Source: JARDZU01 sp963730285 (GTDB lineage Bacteria; Actinomycetota; Acidimicrobiia; Spongiisociales; ZC4RG35). Taken from it: 64,000 nucleotides of DNA. Shown here piece after piece: positions 17,346-25,944 of this stretch; positions within the stretch are counted from its first letter, which is position 1, and every line of letters begins with the position of its first letter. A program made the translations under genes and the position numbers. The notes under the pieces are model-generated. The model was not told where the DNA came from. It searched no databases and saw nothing but the letters and a program-made list of their open reading frames with translations. The stretch lies in the NCBI GenBank assembly GCA_963730285.1, contig CAVSQY010000007.1, positions 1 through 64,000 of the forward strand, written 5' to 3'.

Positions 17346-18965
17346 TCAGCCGGGGATGAATCCCGTCGGCTCATTCGCAGATGACGTAACCATCTCGCTG
17401 AGAACTGCGAGGACTTCGGACTCCGTGACATCGTCCGCGACGAACGGATCGCCGATATCTCTGAGAAGGACGAACCTGAGTTGGGTGTGTCGTCGTTTCT
17501 TGTCGTGGAGCATCCCCGCAAACACAGACTCGGGTGTAATGGCTTCGGGAAGAGCGGGGGACAGGCCGATGTGTTCGACGATCGCCCTCACCTTTTGGCT
17601 GATTCCCGGCTGGGCGTAACCCTTGACCTCGGACAACCGCGCAGCTGCGACCAGACCGATCGCCACCGCCTCCCCATGATTCAGGGCGCCGTTCGTGGCG
17701 TGCTCGATGCCATACCCGAAGGTGTGACCGAGGTTCAATACCGTCCTGCGACCAGTCTCCTCAAATGGATCTTCCTGCACGATCGCGATCTTCACCTGAA
17801 TCGCTCGAGCGATGAGCGACTGGAGGCTGCGAAGCATTCCAGGGAACAGACTCTCACCATGCATCCATTCGGTCTCCTCGATGTGACTCAGCAGCGACGA
17901 GCCGGCCACCAAGCCATGTTTCACCACTTCGGCGAGCCCCGACGAGAAATCGCGTTTCGAGAGTGTCTGTAGCGTCGCGACGTCGGCAACGACCCCCTTG
18001 GGCTGTTTGTACAGTCCAAGCAGGTTCCGACCCTGAGGGACGTCCAAGCCGACCTTGCCGCCGATGCTGGTGTCGACCATCGCTCTCAGGTTGGTCGGAC
18101 AATGAACCAGGTCGACCCCGCGGAGATACGTCGCCGCGGCGAATCCGCCAATGTCGCCGACGATGCTCGTACCAAGGGAGACGATCGTTGCCGTCTTGTC
18201 AACGCCAGCCTCGAAAAGCCGGTCGTAGACGAAATGAACGGAGTCGATCGTCTTGTTCTGCCTCTCAGGAGGAAGCGAAACCGTCAGGTCGACTTCGCCG
18301 ACACTCGCCCCATACAGTTCGTTTACCACATCGTCGGTGACGAGAACCAACGGTCCGCTGACAGATGTCAATTGGCGGACAAACGGGAGAATCCCCGCTC
18401 CCACAATGAATTCGTAGCCACCATCGGGGTGAGCGATGTCGTAGGAGTCGCGGCCCACCCAGAGATCTGCCACTTCGTCGGCGATGACATCAGGATCCCT
18501 GTAATCGGTCGTCAACCGTGGGAAACGCGCGTAGTTGGGCTCGCGTTCTGCCAGCAGCTCCACGATCCGTTGGTGCGGATCCGCGACCGTCAGCAGCGGC
18601 CGGTCCCTCCTGGCCGGATCGTTGGTGACCCGGTCCAGAATCTCGTTAGGCGTTGCCACCAGGCAAAAGATCCTTCCGTTCCGAATCAAAGCTTTGAAAT
18701 TGGCCGGGTCCAGCAACATGCGACCGCCGGTTGCGATCACGAGCCCCCGTCGCCCCCCGAGCTCGGCGGCGAGACTGCGCTCCATGTCACGAAATGCATC
18801 CTCGCCTTGTTGTTTGAAGATCTGTGATATCGGCCCGTGTCGCTCCTCGATGAGGAGGTCGGTGTCGACGAATTCCATGCCCAGCTTCTGGGCAAGTTGA
18901 AGACCCACGGTTGTCTTGCCGGTGCCCATGAACCCGGTGAGCACCAGATTGTGTTCGGGGGTCAT
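17346..18965 (-). CDS. Fused shikimate kinase / 3-dehydroquinate synthase-like protein
   Basis: 539 residues. Residues 1-165 are a shikimate-kinase domain: Walker A GFMGTGKTT, FVDTDLLIEERHG, FRDMERSLAAELGG, VIATGGRMLL and the lid DRPLL. Residues 175-530 are a dehydroquinate-synthase-type sugar-phosphate cyclase: VGDIGGFAAATYLRG, MVDTSIGGKVGLD, SSGLAEVVKHGLV, NLGHTFGYGIE and LNHGEAVAIG. The family's zinc ligands (Glu in LAEVVK, His in NLGH, His in NHGE) are retained. However, the NAD-loop GGG is GTS, the kinase's substrate-binding GGG is GGR, and the catalytic His of GHTFGH is Tyr. It stands alone without aroC, aroE or aroQ. It may be a divergent housekeeping AroKB or a cyclase of altered specificity; I lean to divergent function without certainty. 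Confidence 0.8.
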   Translation of the reverse strand: MTPEHNLVLTGFMGTGKTTVGLQLAQKLGMEFVDTDLLIEERHGPISQIFKQQGEDAFRDMERSLAAELGGRRGLVIATGGRMLLDPANFKALIRNGRIFCLVATPNEILDRVTNDPARRDRPLLTVADPHQRIVELLAEREPNYARFPRLTTDYRDPDVIADEVADLWVGRDSYDIAHPDGGYEFIVGAGILPFVRQLTSVSGPLVLVTDDVVNELYGASVGEVDLTVSLPPERQNKTIDSVHFVYDRLFEAGVDKTATIVSLGTSIVGDIGGFAAATYLRGVDLVHCPTNLRAMVDTSIGGKVGLDVPQGRNLLGLYKQPKGVVADVATLQTLSKRDFSSGLAEVVKHGLVAGSSLLSHIEETEWMHGESLFPGMLRSLQSLIARAIQVKIAIVQEDPFEETGRRTVLNLGHTFGYGIEHATNGALNHGEAVAIGLVAAARLSEVKGYAQPGISQKVRAIVEHIGLSPALPEAITPESVFAGMLHDKKRRHTQLRFVLLRDIGDPFVADDVTESEVLAVLSEMVTSSANEPTGFIPG

Positions 18966-19107
18966 GCGTCAAAGCTAATTGAGGAGCTTCGGAGCCAACA
19001 ACCAGACTGGCTGCTCCACAAGTCCGACCTGGACCGTTCCACCCCAATCGAAGGCCGTGAGAGCCAAACGATTCTGTATCGGAGGCTGGGGCGGCAAACA
19101 ATGCCGG

Positions 19108-20265
19108 CTACGGGCGGTGGATTTCGGCGGGTTTGGTGGAGAGCCAAACTGCTGAGGTCTCTGGCTGTAGGAAGTCGATGATTGTCGAGGTCCAGAGCTG
19201 GGTCAGCTGGTCGACGGTGAGGGATTGGTGGAGCTTCGAAGTGAACTCTTCGGAGATGACCTCGGCTTCGTAGGCCGATCGGTTGAACCGGCGGTCCACT
19301 GCGTGCTGAATGCGTATTCGGAGCGGATTGAACGCAGCAGCGACAGCGAGGGTAGACCCGGCGACAGCGAGGGCGTTCTGTGTCGGAAGCAGTGTCGTCG
19401 CCAGAGTGACAAGCCCAAAGAAAATGGCACCGAGCACGGCGACCACGAAGGTGTAGGTGACGGTCCGAGAGATGATCCTCCCGATGTCATAGAGCCGGTA
19501 ACGAGTTATGGCAACACCGAAGCAGATCGGTATCGCGATGTAACCCAAAACCGCACCGAACCATTCTGCCCCCGTTTGCCCGCGGACGTCAGAGATGATC
19601 ACTGCAACCGGTACAGCCACGATCAGATAACCGAAGGGGAACAGCACCCAGAGATACTGCTGGCGAACAACTCCGGTTGCTCGGCGCGACCTGGCCACCA
19701 GGGTGCACGTCGCGATGATGAGTCCCAAAAGTGCCAGGATCTGCAACAGTCCGTAGGCATCGGCGGACAACCAGCCAAACCCGAGAGGGTTGTCGAAGCG
19801 GGTAGGAGCGGCCGGGCTATTCCATCCCGACGCCTCGACTTCTCGAGTGAGCGCAGCCATGACCGTGGCCAGAGAGACAATGACCACGACCGCCCGATCC
19901 ACAAACCGGGGGACACCCTGTTGGCGACGAAGACCATCCGGGAAGACAGCCACCAACACGGCCATGACTGCCCAGAATGCCACATTGAGCACCATGAAGA
20001 TCCACCCCTGCCACTCCACGGAAGTCAACGGCAGCGATTCGGCGAACTGAGCAGCGCTGATCGCCGCCGTGGCTAGAAGCAGCCACCCCACCACATGCCA
20101 GTCTCGCCGCAGAAGGACAACCAGGGCTGGTGCCAGAATGGCCAGCGCCACCACCGCGTCCAACGGTTCGGGTGAGCCCACGATCGTCCCGACGCTCAAC
20201 CAAATCGTGACCACTGCGCCAAGCACCAGTGCTACCCATCTGGTCAACTGCACCGCCCTTGTCAT
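19108..20265 (-). CDS. Multi-pass membrane sensor-like protein without kinase domain (paralogue A)
   Basis: 385 residues from the ATG at 20265, which has GAAAG upstream; a GTG at 20295 is the alternative. About nine hydrophobic helices precede the signature TRYRLYDIGRIISRTVTYTF, then LAVAGSTLAVAAAFNPLRIR, then RRFNRSAYEAEVISEEF and a short C-terminal coil. This is the N-terminal sensory part of a common actinobacterial histidine-kinase type, but the HisKA/HATPase domains are absent and the chain ends about 20 residues after the coil. The gene at 20661 encodes a paralogue with the same layout. Both have a GTnAC-N6-GTnAC direct repeat upstream. It may act as an inhibitory or accessory partner of a kinase elsewhere (inference). 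Confidence 0.8.
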   Translation of the reverse strand: MTRAVQLTRWVALVLGAVVTIWLSVGTIVGSPEPLDAVVALAILAPALVVLLRRDWHVVGWLLLATAAISAAQFAESLPLTSVEWQGWIFMVLNVAFWAVMAVLVAVFPDGLRRQQGVPRFVDRAVVVIVSLATVMAALTREVEASGWNSPAAPTRFDNPLGFGWLSADAYGLLQILALLGLIIATCTLVARSRRATGVVRQQYLWVLFPFGYLIVAVPVAVIISDVRGQTGAEWFGAVLGYIAIPICFGVAITRYRLYDIGRIISRTVTYTFVVAVLGAIFFGLVTLATTLLPTQNALAVAGSTLAVAAAFNPLRIRIQHAVDRRFNRSAYEAEVISEEFTSKLHQSLTVDQLTQLWTSTIIDFLQPETSAVWLSTKPAEIHRP

Positions 20266-20295
20266 CCGGCTTTCACGATCGTTGGGTTTCCTCAC

Positions 20296-20660
20296 TATGA
20301 AGTATCGCCGCAGGAGCGTTACGAGAGCGTGACGGAGACTCAGAGATTGACCCAGTTTGCAGCGACGTGGTTATGGAACAAGAGCCTCCAACCGGTGGGA
20401 CTCATCCCCTACGGGAACCTTTTGCCATGTGGACACGTCCCTCTTCGTCATCGAGGAACCGGAGCCGGAGCCGTGGTGCAGACGGGACCAGGAGACTGTC
20501 AAACCGAGGGCGCTCGCCGAGGTTGATCAGAAATCATCGCATTTGAAATGGCCATATTGGCCCGAAACCCGAGGACGAGCGTGCTCCCCGGCCACCACGA
20601 TCAACGGGATCTGCAGGTCGAAACCGGTCGAGGTTGGCGGCTATCGCGCCACCCTTGTGG
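20296..20660. other. Intergenic stretch between the sensor paralogues
   Basis: 365 bases between the 3' end of paralogue B and the start of paralogue A. The part nearest paralogue A holds the GTTAC/GTGAC direct repeat. The rest contains no supported gene. Confidence 0.5.
20318..20333 (-). promoter_or_regulatory. GTnAC-N6-GTnAC direct repeat upstream of paralogue A
   Basis: On the minus strand GTCAC-N6-GTAAC, two half-sites spaced 11 bases apart, lie 52 bases before the ATG at 20265. This spacing is typical of OmpR-family operators, and the sequence resembles actinobacterial GlnR boxes (GTnAC-N6-GnAAC). A matching pair lies upstream of paralogue B. Confidence 0.45.
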
Positions 20661-21830
20661 TCACTGGCCTCTGACCCAGACACCGACCGATGAAGGTTGC
20701 ATGGTTCCGACGGCGACAGACTTCAAGCTCTCGGGGAGTCGGTCCAGGTCGAGTTCTTCTCTGAGCAGGTCGGAGAACCCGGCCGCGACTTCTTCGGCGT
20801 CATAGCGAGACCGGTAGAAGCGACGGTCCGCCCAACGGAGGATTCGACTTCGAACCGGGTTGAAAAGTGCTGCGACGGCGAGAGTCGATCCGGCCACGAA
20901 TATCGGATGCTGTTGACCGATCAGCCGAGTGGGCAGCCAAATCGCACCGAGTGAGTAGACGAGACCCAACACCCCGACGACCAGGGCGTAGCCGAGACCG
21001 CGGGAAATCACCTTCTCGATGTCATAGAGACGATACTTGGCCACGGCGACACCAATCGAGACCCACACTCCGCTGAGAGCCAATGCAGACGCCCATGCGG
21101 CCAGGTCGGTGTCGATGAACGACTCGTTGGCGACGGTGACGAGGAAACCGACGATGAAGAGGACGGCGGCCAGGCTGAACCACTTCAGCTGGGCGCGTAC
21201 AACCCCACTTGAACGCCGCCACCGCATTACGACCGCGATCATCGCGGGGAAGGCGAGAAGGTAGAGGCCCATATAGAACACTTCGAAGAAGGAGCCGTCG
21301 AAACCTGTGATACCCCACGGGTTGGTCACATACCGTGCACAGTCGTCGCCTTCGCCGGCCGACACCACACACACCCGACCGGAGAACACCGCTCCGAACA
21401 GAGCAGCGGACATGAAGATCATGGCGATTCGGGCCACCCACCGCGACCACCCGTTGATGGCGACACCGTCAGGGAACCAGATCGGCAGGAGGACCAGAAG
21501 AGTGATCAACACACCACCGAAGGCGACTGCGCCACTGGTCGACGCGGCCATGGCCAGCAATGGATGACCGTTTGCGACTCCCCAGTCTTGGACCAGGGTG
21601 TGGGTACCAAGCAGCGAGAAACTCAGATCCGCCACCAGGACCACCAGGCCGATGTTGTTGTCCGGCACTTTGATGCACAGGAACAATCCCACAGCGACGC
21701 CCAAGAGGCTTGGGATCAACGATATGGGCTGAGTGCTCACCGTTGACGTCGACCCGACGAAGATCAAGAAGCCCGCAACAGCCAGGATGGCCACCGAAAT
21801 CCCCACTCCAAAGACAGGCCGGAATCTCAT
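20661..21830 (-). CDS. Multi-pass membrane sensor-like protein without kinase domain (paralogue B)
   Basis: 389 residues with the same plan as the next gene. An N-terminal membrane region (VGISVAILAVAGFLIFVG, SLIPSLLGVAVGLFLCIKV, and about seven more helices) is followed by AKYRLYDIEKVISRGLGYAL, FVAGSTLAVAALFNPVRSRI, RRFYRSRYDAEEVAAGFSDL and a final coiled segment ending at a short VGVWVRG tail. The sequence is diverged from paralogue A, so the duplication is old. Histidine-kinase catalytic domains are missing here too. The two genes are in the same orientation about 400 bases apart, each with its own putative operator. The missing output domain in both argues for purposeful kinase-less proteins rather than recent truncation. 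Confidence 0.8.
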   Translation of the reverse strand: MRFRPVFGVGISVAILAVAGFLIFVGSTSTVSTQPISLIPSLLGVAVGLFLCIKVPDNNIGLVVLVADLSFSLLGTHTLVQDWGVANGHPLLAMAASTSGAVAFGGVLITLLVLLPIWFPDGVAINGWSRWVARIAMIFMSAALFGAVFSGRVCVVSAGEGDDCARYVTNPWGITGFDGSFFEVFYMGLYLLAFPAMIAVVMRWRRSSGVVRAQLKWFSLAAVLFIVGFLVTVANESFIDTDLAAWASALALSGVWVSIGVAVAKYRLYDIEKVISRGLGYALVVGVLGLVYSLGAIWLPTRLIGQQHPIFVAGSTLAVAALFNPVRSRILRWADRRFYRSRYDAEEVAAGFSDLLREELDLDRLPESLKSVAVGTMQPSSVGVWVRGQ

Positions 21831-21930
21831 TGCTGGTTCGACAACGCGTTCCTCGTACCCGTCTCATACGTGATTGAGTCCGGGCGGGTCGAGATCAGAG
21901 CGATCATTGTCCCCATCTTCCGAGTAATCC

Positions 21931-21946
21931 GTTACCGATACGTTAC
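21931..21946 (-). promoter_or_regulatory. GTnAC-N6-GTnAC direct repeat upstream of paralogue B
   Basis: GTAAC-N6-GTAAC on the minus strand (two identical half-sites 11 bases apart), about 100 bases upstream of the paralogue B start and within the divergent region shared with the ATP-grasp gene. It shares CGTTACGAGA with the site upstream of paralogue A. Confidence 0.45.
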
Positions 21947-21962
21947 GAGAACCCTCGGGCAC

Positions 21963-21985
21963 GGTTCGACCGCTTCGGTCGAACC
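21963..21985. promoter_or_regulatory. Perfect 10-bp hairpin in a divergent intergenic region
   Basis: GGTTCGACCG-CTT-CGGTCGAACC is a perfect inverted repeat with a 3-base loop. It lies between two divergent genes, so it is not a simple end-of-gene terminator. It could be an operator or a leader attenuator for the ATP-grasp gene at 22136. Confidence 0.4.
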
Positions 21986-22135
21986 TCTATTCCGCAGATC
22001 GTCCAGTGCGCTCATCGCAGATCGGCACTCCGACGCCCTAACGGAGGTTGTCGCCTCATCGGACCAAACGAATACCGACGGGGTGGAAGGGATAGATTCG
22101 GATGCCATGGACGGGACCCAGTCGGGACGACGGAG

Positions 22136-23665
22136 ATGACAAGCATCGACTGGGAGAAGATCGACCCTTCGGATCAGAAGGCCTTCGATGAGCTGCAGGC
22201 CAAGCTGGTGCCGCTGTGGTCGTCGCTGGACCATCTGAACACGGACGAGCAGACCATCGTGGTGGTGCCTTCTGTGGACCTCGACCTTCAGCTCACTGCG
22301 AGCCAGCTGCAGGCCTACGAGGAGCGCTTTCTCTTCCTGTTGCTCCTGCTCCGCCAGCCTCGGGCCCGGATGGTCTTCGTGACCGGTCAACGGATCAGTG
22401 ACGAGATCGTCGATTACTTTCTGGGTCTGCTTCCCGGCATTGACCAGTCTGACGCCCGCCGGCGCCTGTTCTTTCTCTCCCCGATGGAGGCCCGGTGGCG
22501 CTCGCTTGCCCGCAAGCTGCTGGATCGACCCCACTTGATCGAGGAGATCCGCGCTCTCATCACCGACCCGGATCATGCTCACCTGATCCCTTTCATGACG
22601 TCCTGGGATTTCCGAGAGCTCGCAATGCGCCTGGGAATCCCGATGTATGGGGCGGACCCGGCCCTCATGGCCTACGGGACGAAGAGCTCAGGGCGACAAA
22701 TCTTCGCCGAGGCCGGCATCCAGCATCCTCCCGGCATGGAAGGCATTCACAGTCGAGGACAGGTATCGAAGGCGATCGTCGCCCTGGCAGGAGAGCACGC
22801 TGAGATCGAGCGGGTGATCGTCAAGCTGAACGAGGGGGTCTCCGGGTTCGGTAACGCCACCATCGATCTGCGCGTACTCGAGGAGGTAACACCCGAGTCG
22901 GTCGAGGGCTTGCTGAGTCACCTGTCCATCGATGTCGCCATCGGGGACGTCGACACCTATTTCGAGCACCTGGAGCGTGAAGGCGGTGTAGTGGAGGCGA
23001 TGGTGTCAGGTGAGTCGGTGCGAAGCCCATCGGTGCAGTTGCGGATCACTCCGCTCGGCGACGTGGAGCTCTTGTCGACCCACGATCAGATCCTGGGAGG
23101 CGACAGCGGCCAGGTCTTCCTCGGCTCCCGTTTCCCCGCCGACCCCGCCTATGCCCTCCAAATCTCCGAGAGCGCCGCCCGGGTGGGCGAGGTGCTCGCC
23201 GGGAGAGGAGTGATCGGCCGCTTTGCGCTCGACTACGTCGTAGTGGGGAGAGAAGACGGCAGGTGGGATGAATATGCAATCGAGATCAACCTGCGTAAGG
23301 GAGGCACGACCCATCCGTTCCTGACACTGCAATTCCTCACCGACGGGCGTTATGACGCGGAGGCGGCCGTGTTCGTCGCTCCCGACGGCGTCGAGAAGCA
23401 CTATGTGGCCTCCGACCACGTCGAGATCGAAGGTCTGTGGGTCTTCAGACCCCAGGACCTCCTCGGGCTGGCATCGGCTCATGGCTTTCACTTCGACCGG
23501 ACCCGACTAACGGGTGTCGTGTTCCACATGCTGTCCGCCATGCCCACCCACGGCTTCGTGGGCGTCACCTGTATCGAGAACAGTGCAGCCGAGGCCGAAG
23601 ACCTCTACCAGCGTGTCCTCGGGTTCCTCACCGAGCAGGCACGTCTCCACCAACCTCCCTCGTAG
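22136..23665 (+). CDS. PGM1-related peptide ligase, ATP-grasp family
   Basis: 509 residues. An N-terminal pre-ATP-grasp domain (about 1-160: IVVVPSVDLDLQLTASQLQA, FLLLLLRQPRARMVFVTGQ) is followed by an ATP-grasp fold: AYGTKSSGRQIFAEAGI (substrate-side helix), VIVKLNEGVSGFGNATIDL (ATP-binding Lys and glycine-rich loop), and FALDYVVV with YAIEINLRKGGTTHPF (metal-binding Glu/Asn). A C-terminal PGM1_C-like domain follows. This is the organisation of ligases related to pheganomycin ligase PGM1, which join a carboxylate to a peptide or amine. No precursor peptide gene was recognised next to it, and stand-alone homologues are common in actinobacteria. GGAG abuts the ATG, so a slightly different start is possible. 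Confidence 0.85.
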   Translation: MTSIDWEKIDPSDQKAFDELQAKLVPLWSSLDHLNTDEQTIVVVPSVDLDLQLTASQLQAYEERFLFLLLLLRQPRARMVFVTGQRISDEIVDYFLGLLPGIDQSDARRRLFFLSPMEARWRSLARKLLDRPHLIEEIRALITDPDHAHLIPFMTSWDFRELAMRLGIPMYGADPALMAYGTKSSGRQIFAEAGIQHPPGMEGIHSRGQVSKAIVALAGEHAEIERVIVKLNEGVSGFGNATIDLRVLEEVTPESVEGLLSHLSIDVAIGDVDTYFEHLEREGGVVEAMVSGESVRSPSVQLRITPLGDVELLSTHDQILGGDSGQVFLGSRFPADPAYALQISESAARVGEVLAGRGVIGRFALDYVVVGREDGRWDEYAIEINLRKGGTTHPFLTLQFLTDGRYDAEAAVFVAPDGVEKHYVASDHVEIEGLWVFRPQDLLGLASAHGFHFDRTRLTGVVFHMLSAMPTHGFVGVTCIENSAAEAEDLYQRVLGFLTEQARLHQPPS

Positions 23666-24221
23666 GAAGAGCCTGGCAGGAGCCTCGCCCCAGAGAGCAA
23701 TCTCTCAGAACCCCTCGCGGTTGAATCGCCAGACAGCCACATAGCCAAGGACCAGGGAGCTCGTCGGAGACCTCTGAGGGAGTAAGGCAGTACCGCGCGG
23801 TGGAACTCGCCGGCGACGACTGCGAAGGAGCTTGGGAGTCGATGCTGGGCCTTTACGGAGGATATTCGGTGTATCAGGCCCGGACCGAGGGCCAGCACAT
23901 CCCCGTCTTTCTGCGCAGACGAATCTGACGACGCCTGAGAGACTCCATTTTCCCGGGACGCAGTTGACTCGGTCTGCGCCCGCCACGCCGTACACGGCCG
24001 ATTCACCAGGCTCTCCCTCGGGCACGTGAATGCCCCACTCACTGAGGGTCAATCGGGCGAACGACGACAGGCAGGATAGAAGCGGGCCAAGTTGGGCTGT
24101 GCCGTGGCGTGCTCGAGATGGACGCAAAGCCACGAATGAGTTGGCACCGATGAGGCGAAGTTCGTAGCCAAGTGCCAATCTGTGCCAACCCGCCCACCCG
24201 GGACGCTCGAGGAATCAGCCA
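23666..24221. other. 556-base intergenic stretch, nothing supported
   Basis: Between two co-directional genes. Minus-strand reading frames are present but have unnatural composition and no motif. No RNA gene or repeat was recognised. Confidence 0.5.
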
Positions 24222-25475
24222 GTGATGGATCCGAACGCCCAACCACAACCTGCCGAACCGGAATCGCGTCTTCGTATCCGGCAGCTGCCCCGCAACATCC
24301 GGGCCGTCAGCCTGACCAGCTTCCTGATGGACATCTCGAGCGAGATGGTGATCAACATCCTTCCGCTTTTCCTGTCCAACGTCTTGGGTGTCAGAACCGC
24401 CCTCATCGGGGTCATCGAAGGGACAGCGGAAGCGGTCGCCAGCATTCTCAAGGTGTTCTCGGGGTGGCTGTCCGATCGACTCGGCTCCCGCAAATGGCTG
24501 GCGGTCCTCGGTTATGGCCTCTCGGCGCTCAGCAAGCCCTTCTTCTATTTCGCCCAATCCTGGGGCACCGTGGCCGGAGCACGATGGGCCGACCGGGTCG
24601 GCAAGGGAGTCCGCACCGCACCTCGTGACGCCCTGGTCGCCGACTCGATCGATGAGGCCAATCGGGGCTTGGCGTTCGGTTTCCACCGGGCCGCCGACAC
24701 CGCCGGAGCGATGCTCGGTCTGCTGATTGCCCTGGGGATCGTGTGGATGGCGCAAGGCAACGGGATCGACCTGGGAAAGAGGACCTTTCAGATCATCGTC
24801 CTTGTCAGCATCCCTCCGGCGATCCTGGCGGTCGTGGCTCTGGCTTGGATGGCCCGCGATGTGCCACGGACCGGCGATGTGGGTGAGCCTCCTAGGTTCG
24901 CCATTCGCCCCCTGGGCCGGCCTTTCATCGTCTTCCTGGTGATTGTTGGCGTCTTCGACCTGGGCAACTCCTCGGATGCCTTCCTGGTGCTCCGCGCCCA
25001 GGAGCGGGGGCTGAGTGTCGTGGGGGTCCTGGCCATGCTGGCCACCTTCAACTTGATCTATGCGTTGGTTTCAACCCCAGCCGGGTCTTGGTCGGACCGG
25101 ATCGGCCGACGCAAGATCATCATCGGGGGCTGGGTTGCCTACGCCATCATCTACTTTGGCTTCGGGTTCGCTCAGACCGCCTGGCAGATCTGGATGCTCT
25201 ATGCCGTGTACGGGCTCTATTACGGCCTGGCCTACGGAACGGCCAAGGCTCTGGTAGCTGACCTCGTGCCGTCGCATCTCCGAGGAACTGCCTATGGGAC
25301 CTACAACGCCACCCTCGGCATCCTCGACTTCCCCGCATCGGCCATCGCCGGCGTCCTCTGGCAAGGCCTGGGCAGCTGGCACGGCTTCGGTCCGTCTGCT
25401 CCGTTCATTTTCGGCGGGACGCTGGCGCTCCTGGCAGCAGCGATGCTGGGTTTCAGTGATATCGGCGCGGGCTGA
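24222..25475 (+). CDS. MFS transporter
   Basis: 417 residues from a GTG (with an ATG as the next codon); GAGGA lies 8 bases upstream. Twelve hydrophobic helices are expected, and the first begins SLTSFLMDISSEMVINILPL. The loop between helices 2 and 3 carries the MFS motif variant GWLSDRLGSRKWL; a second copy, GSWSDRIGRRKIII, occurs in the C-terminal half. A cytoplasmic segment WADRVGKGVRTAPRDALVAD is typical of a widespread prokaryotic MFS subgroup. The substrate cannot be assigned. The gene stands alone between a ligase gene and a convergent small membrane protein gene. Confidence 0.9.
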   Translation: MMDPNAQPQPAEPESRLRIRQLPRNIRAVSLTSFLMDISSEMVINILPLFLSNVLGVRTALIGVIEGTAEAVASILKVFSGWLSDRLGSRKWLAVLGYGLSALSKPFFYFAQSWGTVAGARWADRVGKGVRTAPRDALVADSIDEANRGLAFGFHRAADTAGAMLGLLIALGIVWMAQGNGIDLGKRTFQIIVLVSIPPAILAVVALAWMARDVPRTGDVGEPPRFAIRPLGRPFIVFLVIVGVFDLGNSSDAFLVLRAQERGLSVVGVLAMLATFNLIYALVSTPAGSWSDRIGRRKIIIGGWVAYAIIYFGFGFAQTAWQIWMLYAVYGLYYGLAYGTAKALVADLVPSHLRGTAYGTYNATLGILDFPASAIAGVLWQGLGSWHGFGPSAPFIFGGTLALLAAAMLGFSDIGAG

Positions 25476-25560
25476 GCGTCGGCCGGCACGATCCGCTTCA
25501 TGAGACTTCGACGTCTCTGCGACGTCAGGTGGTTTCAGTCCAAGTCAAACGCCCTACGGG

Positions 25561-25842
25561 CTACTTGGCGAAGAATTTGGCCAGCACTCCGAAGTTCGGC
25601 GCCCATCCCACACCGAAGACCTTCCCTGAGAGGAAGGGGCCATTTGGGTTCCAGTAGGTGTCGCGTGCTCGCTCCACTGTCGGCATTCGGAAGTCGTAGG
25701 GCACGAAGTCGGCCACCTTGCCGTTCCATGTCCTCTCATCCGAGGGCTTCTGAAGCTCCTGGACCACCGCGATGACCCCGATGACGGCGAGTGCGAGCCG
25801 CCAGATCCTTCTGCCAGTCAGCTTCCGTTTCTTGTCTTCCAT
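25561..25842 (-). CDS. Small single-helix protein with DUF5808-like tail
   Basis: 93 residues from the ATG at 25842 (MEDKKRKLTGRRIWRLAL). A basic N-terminus is followed by a membrane helix (LALAVIGVIAVVQEL) and a soluble segment ending DTYWNPNGPFLSGKVFGVGW and APNFGVLAKFFAK. The closing GVGWxxNFG is the hallmark of DUF5808. Function unknown. It is convergent with the MFS gene. Confidence 0.7.
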   Translation of the reverse strand: MEDKKRKLTGRRIWRLALAVIGVIAVVQELQKPSDERTWNGKVADFVPYDFRMPTVERARDTYWNPNGPFLSGKVFGVGWAPNFGVLAKFFAK

Positions 25843-25944
25843 CGCAGCCAGGTTACCGAAGCCTGTCAGATAGCAATTCCTCCCATTCGGCCTGATTTGC
25901 TCCTGGTGCAAGTGCTCACTCCCGGGGGATACCCTGCTCTGGAC

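Noticed and set aside
21963..21985. tRNA-like T-loop suggested by GGTTCGA
   Set aside because: The surrounding sequence is a simple symmetrical hairpin and no acceptor, D or anticodon arms can be built.
23705..24178. 157-codon minus-strand frame in the gap after the ATP-grasp gene
   Set aside because: No Shine-Dalgarno, no hydrophobic or catalytic pattern and Arg-rich stretches.
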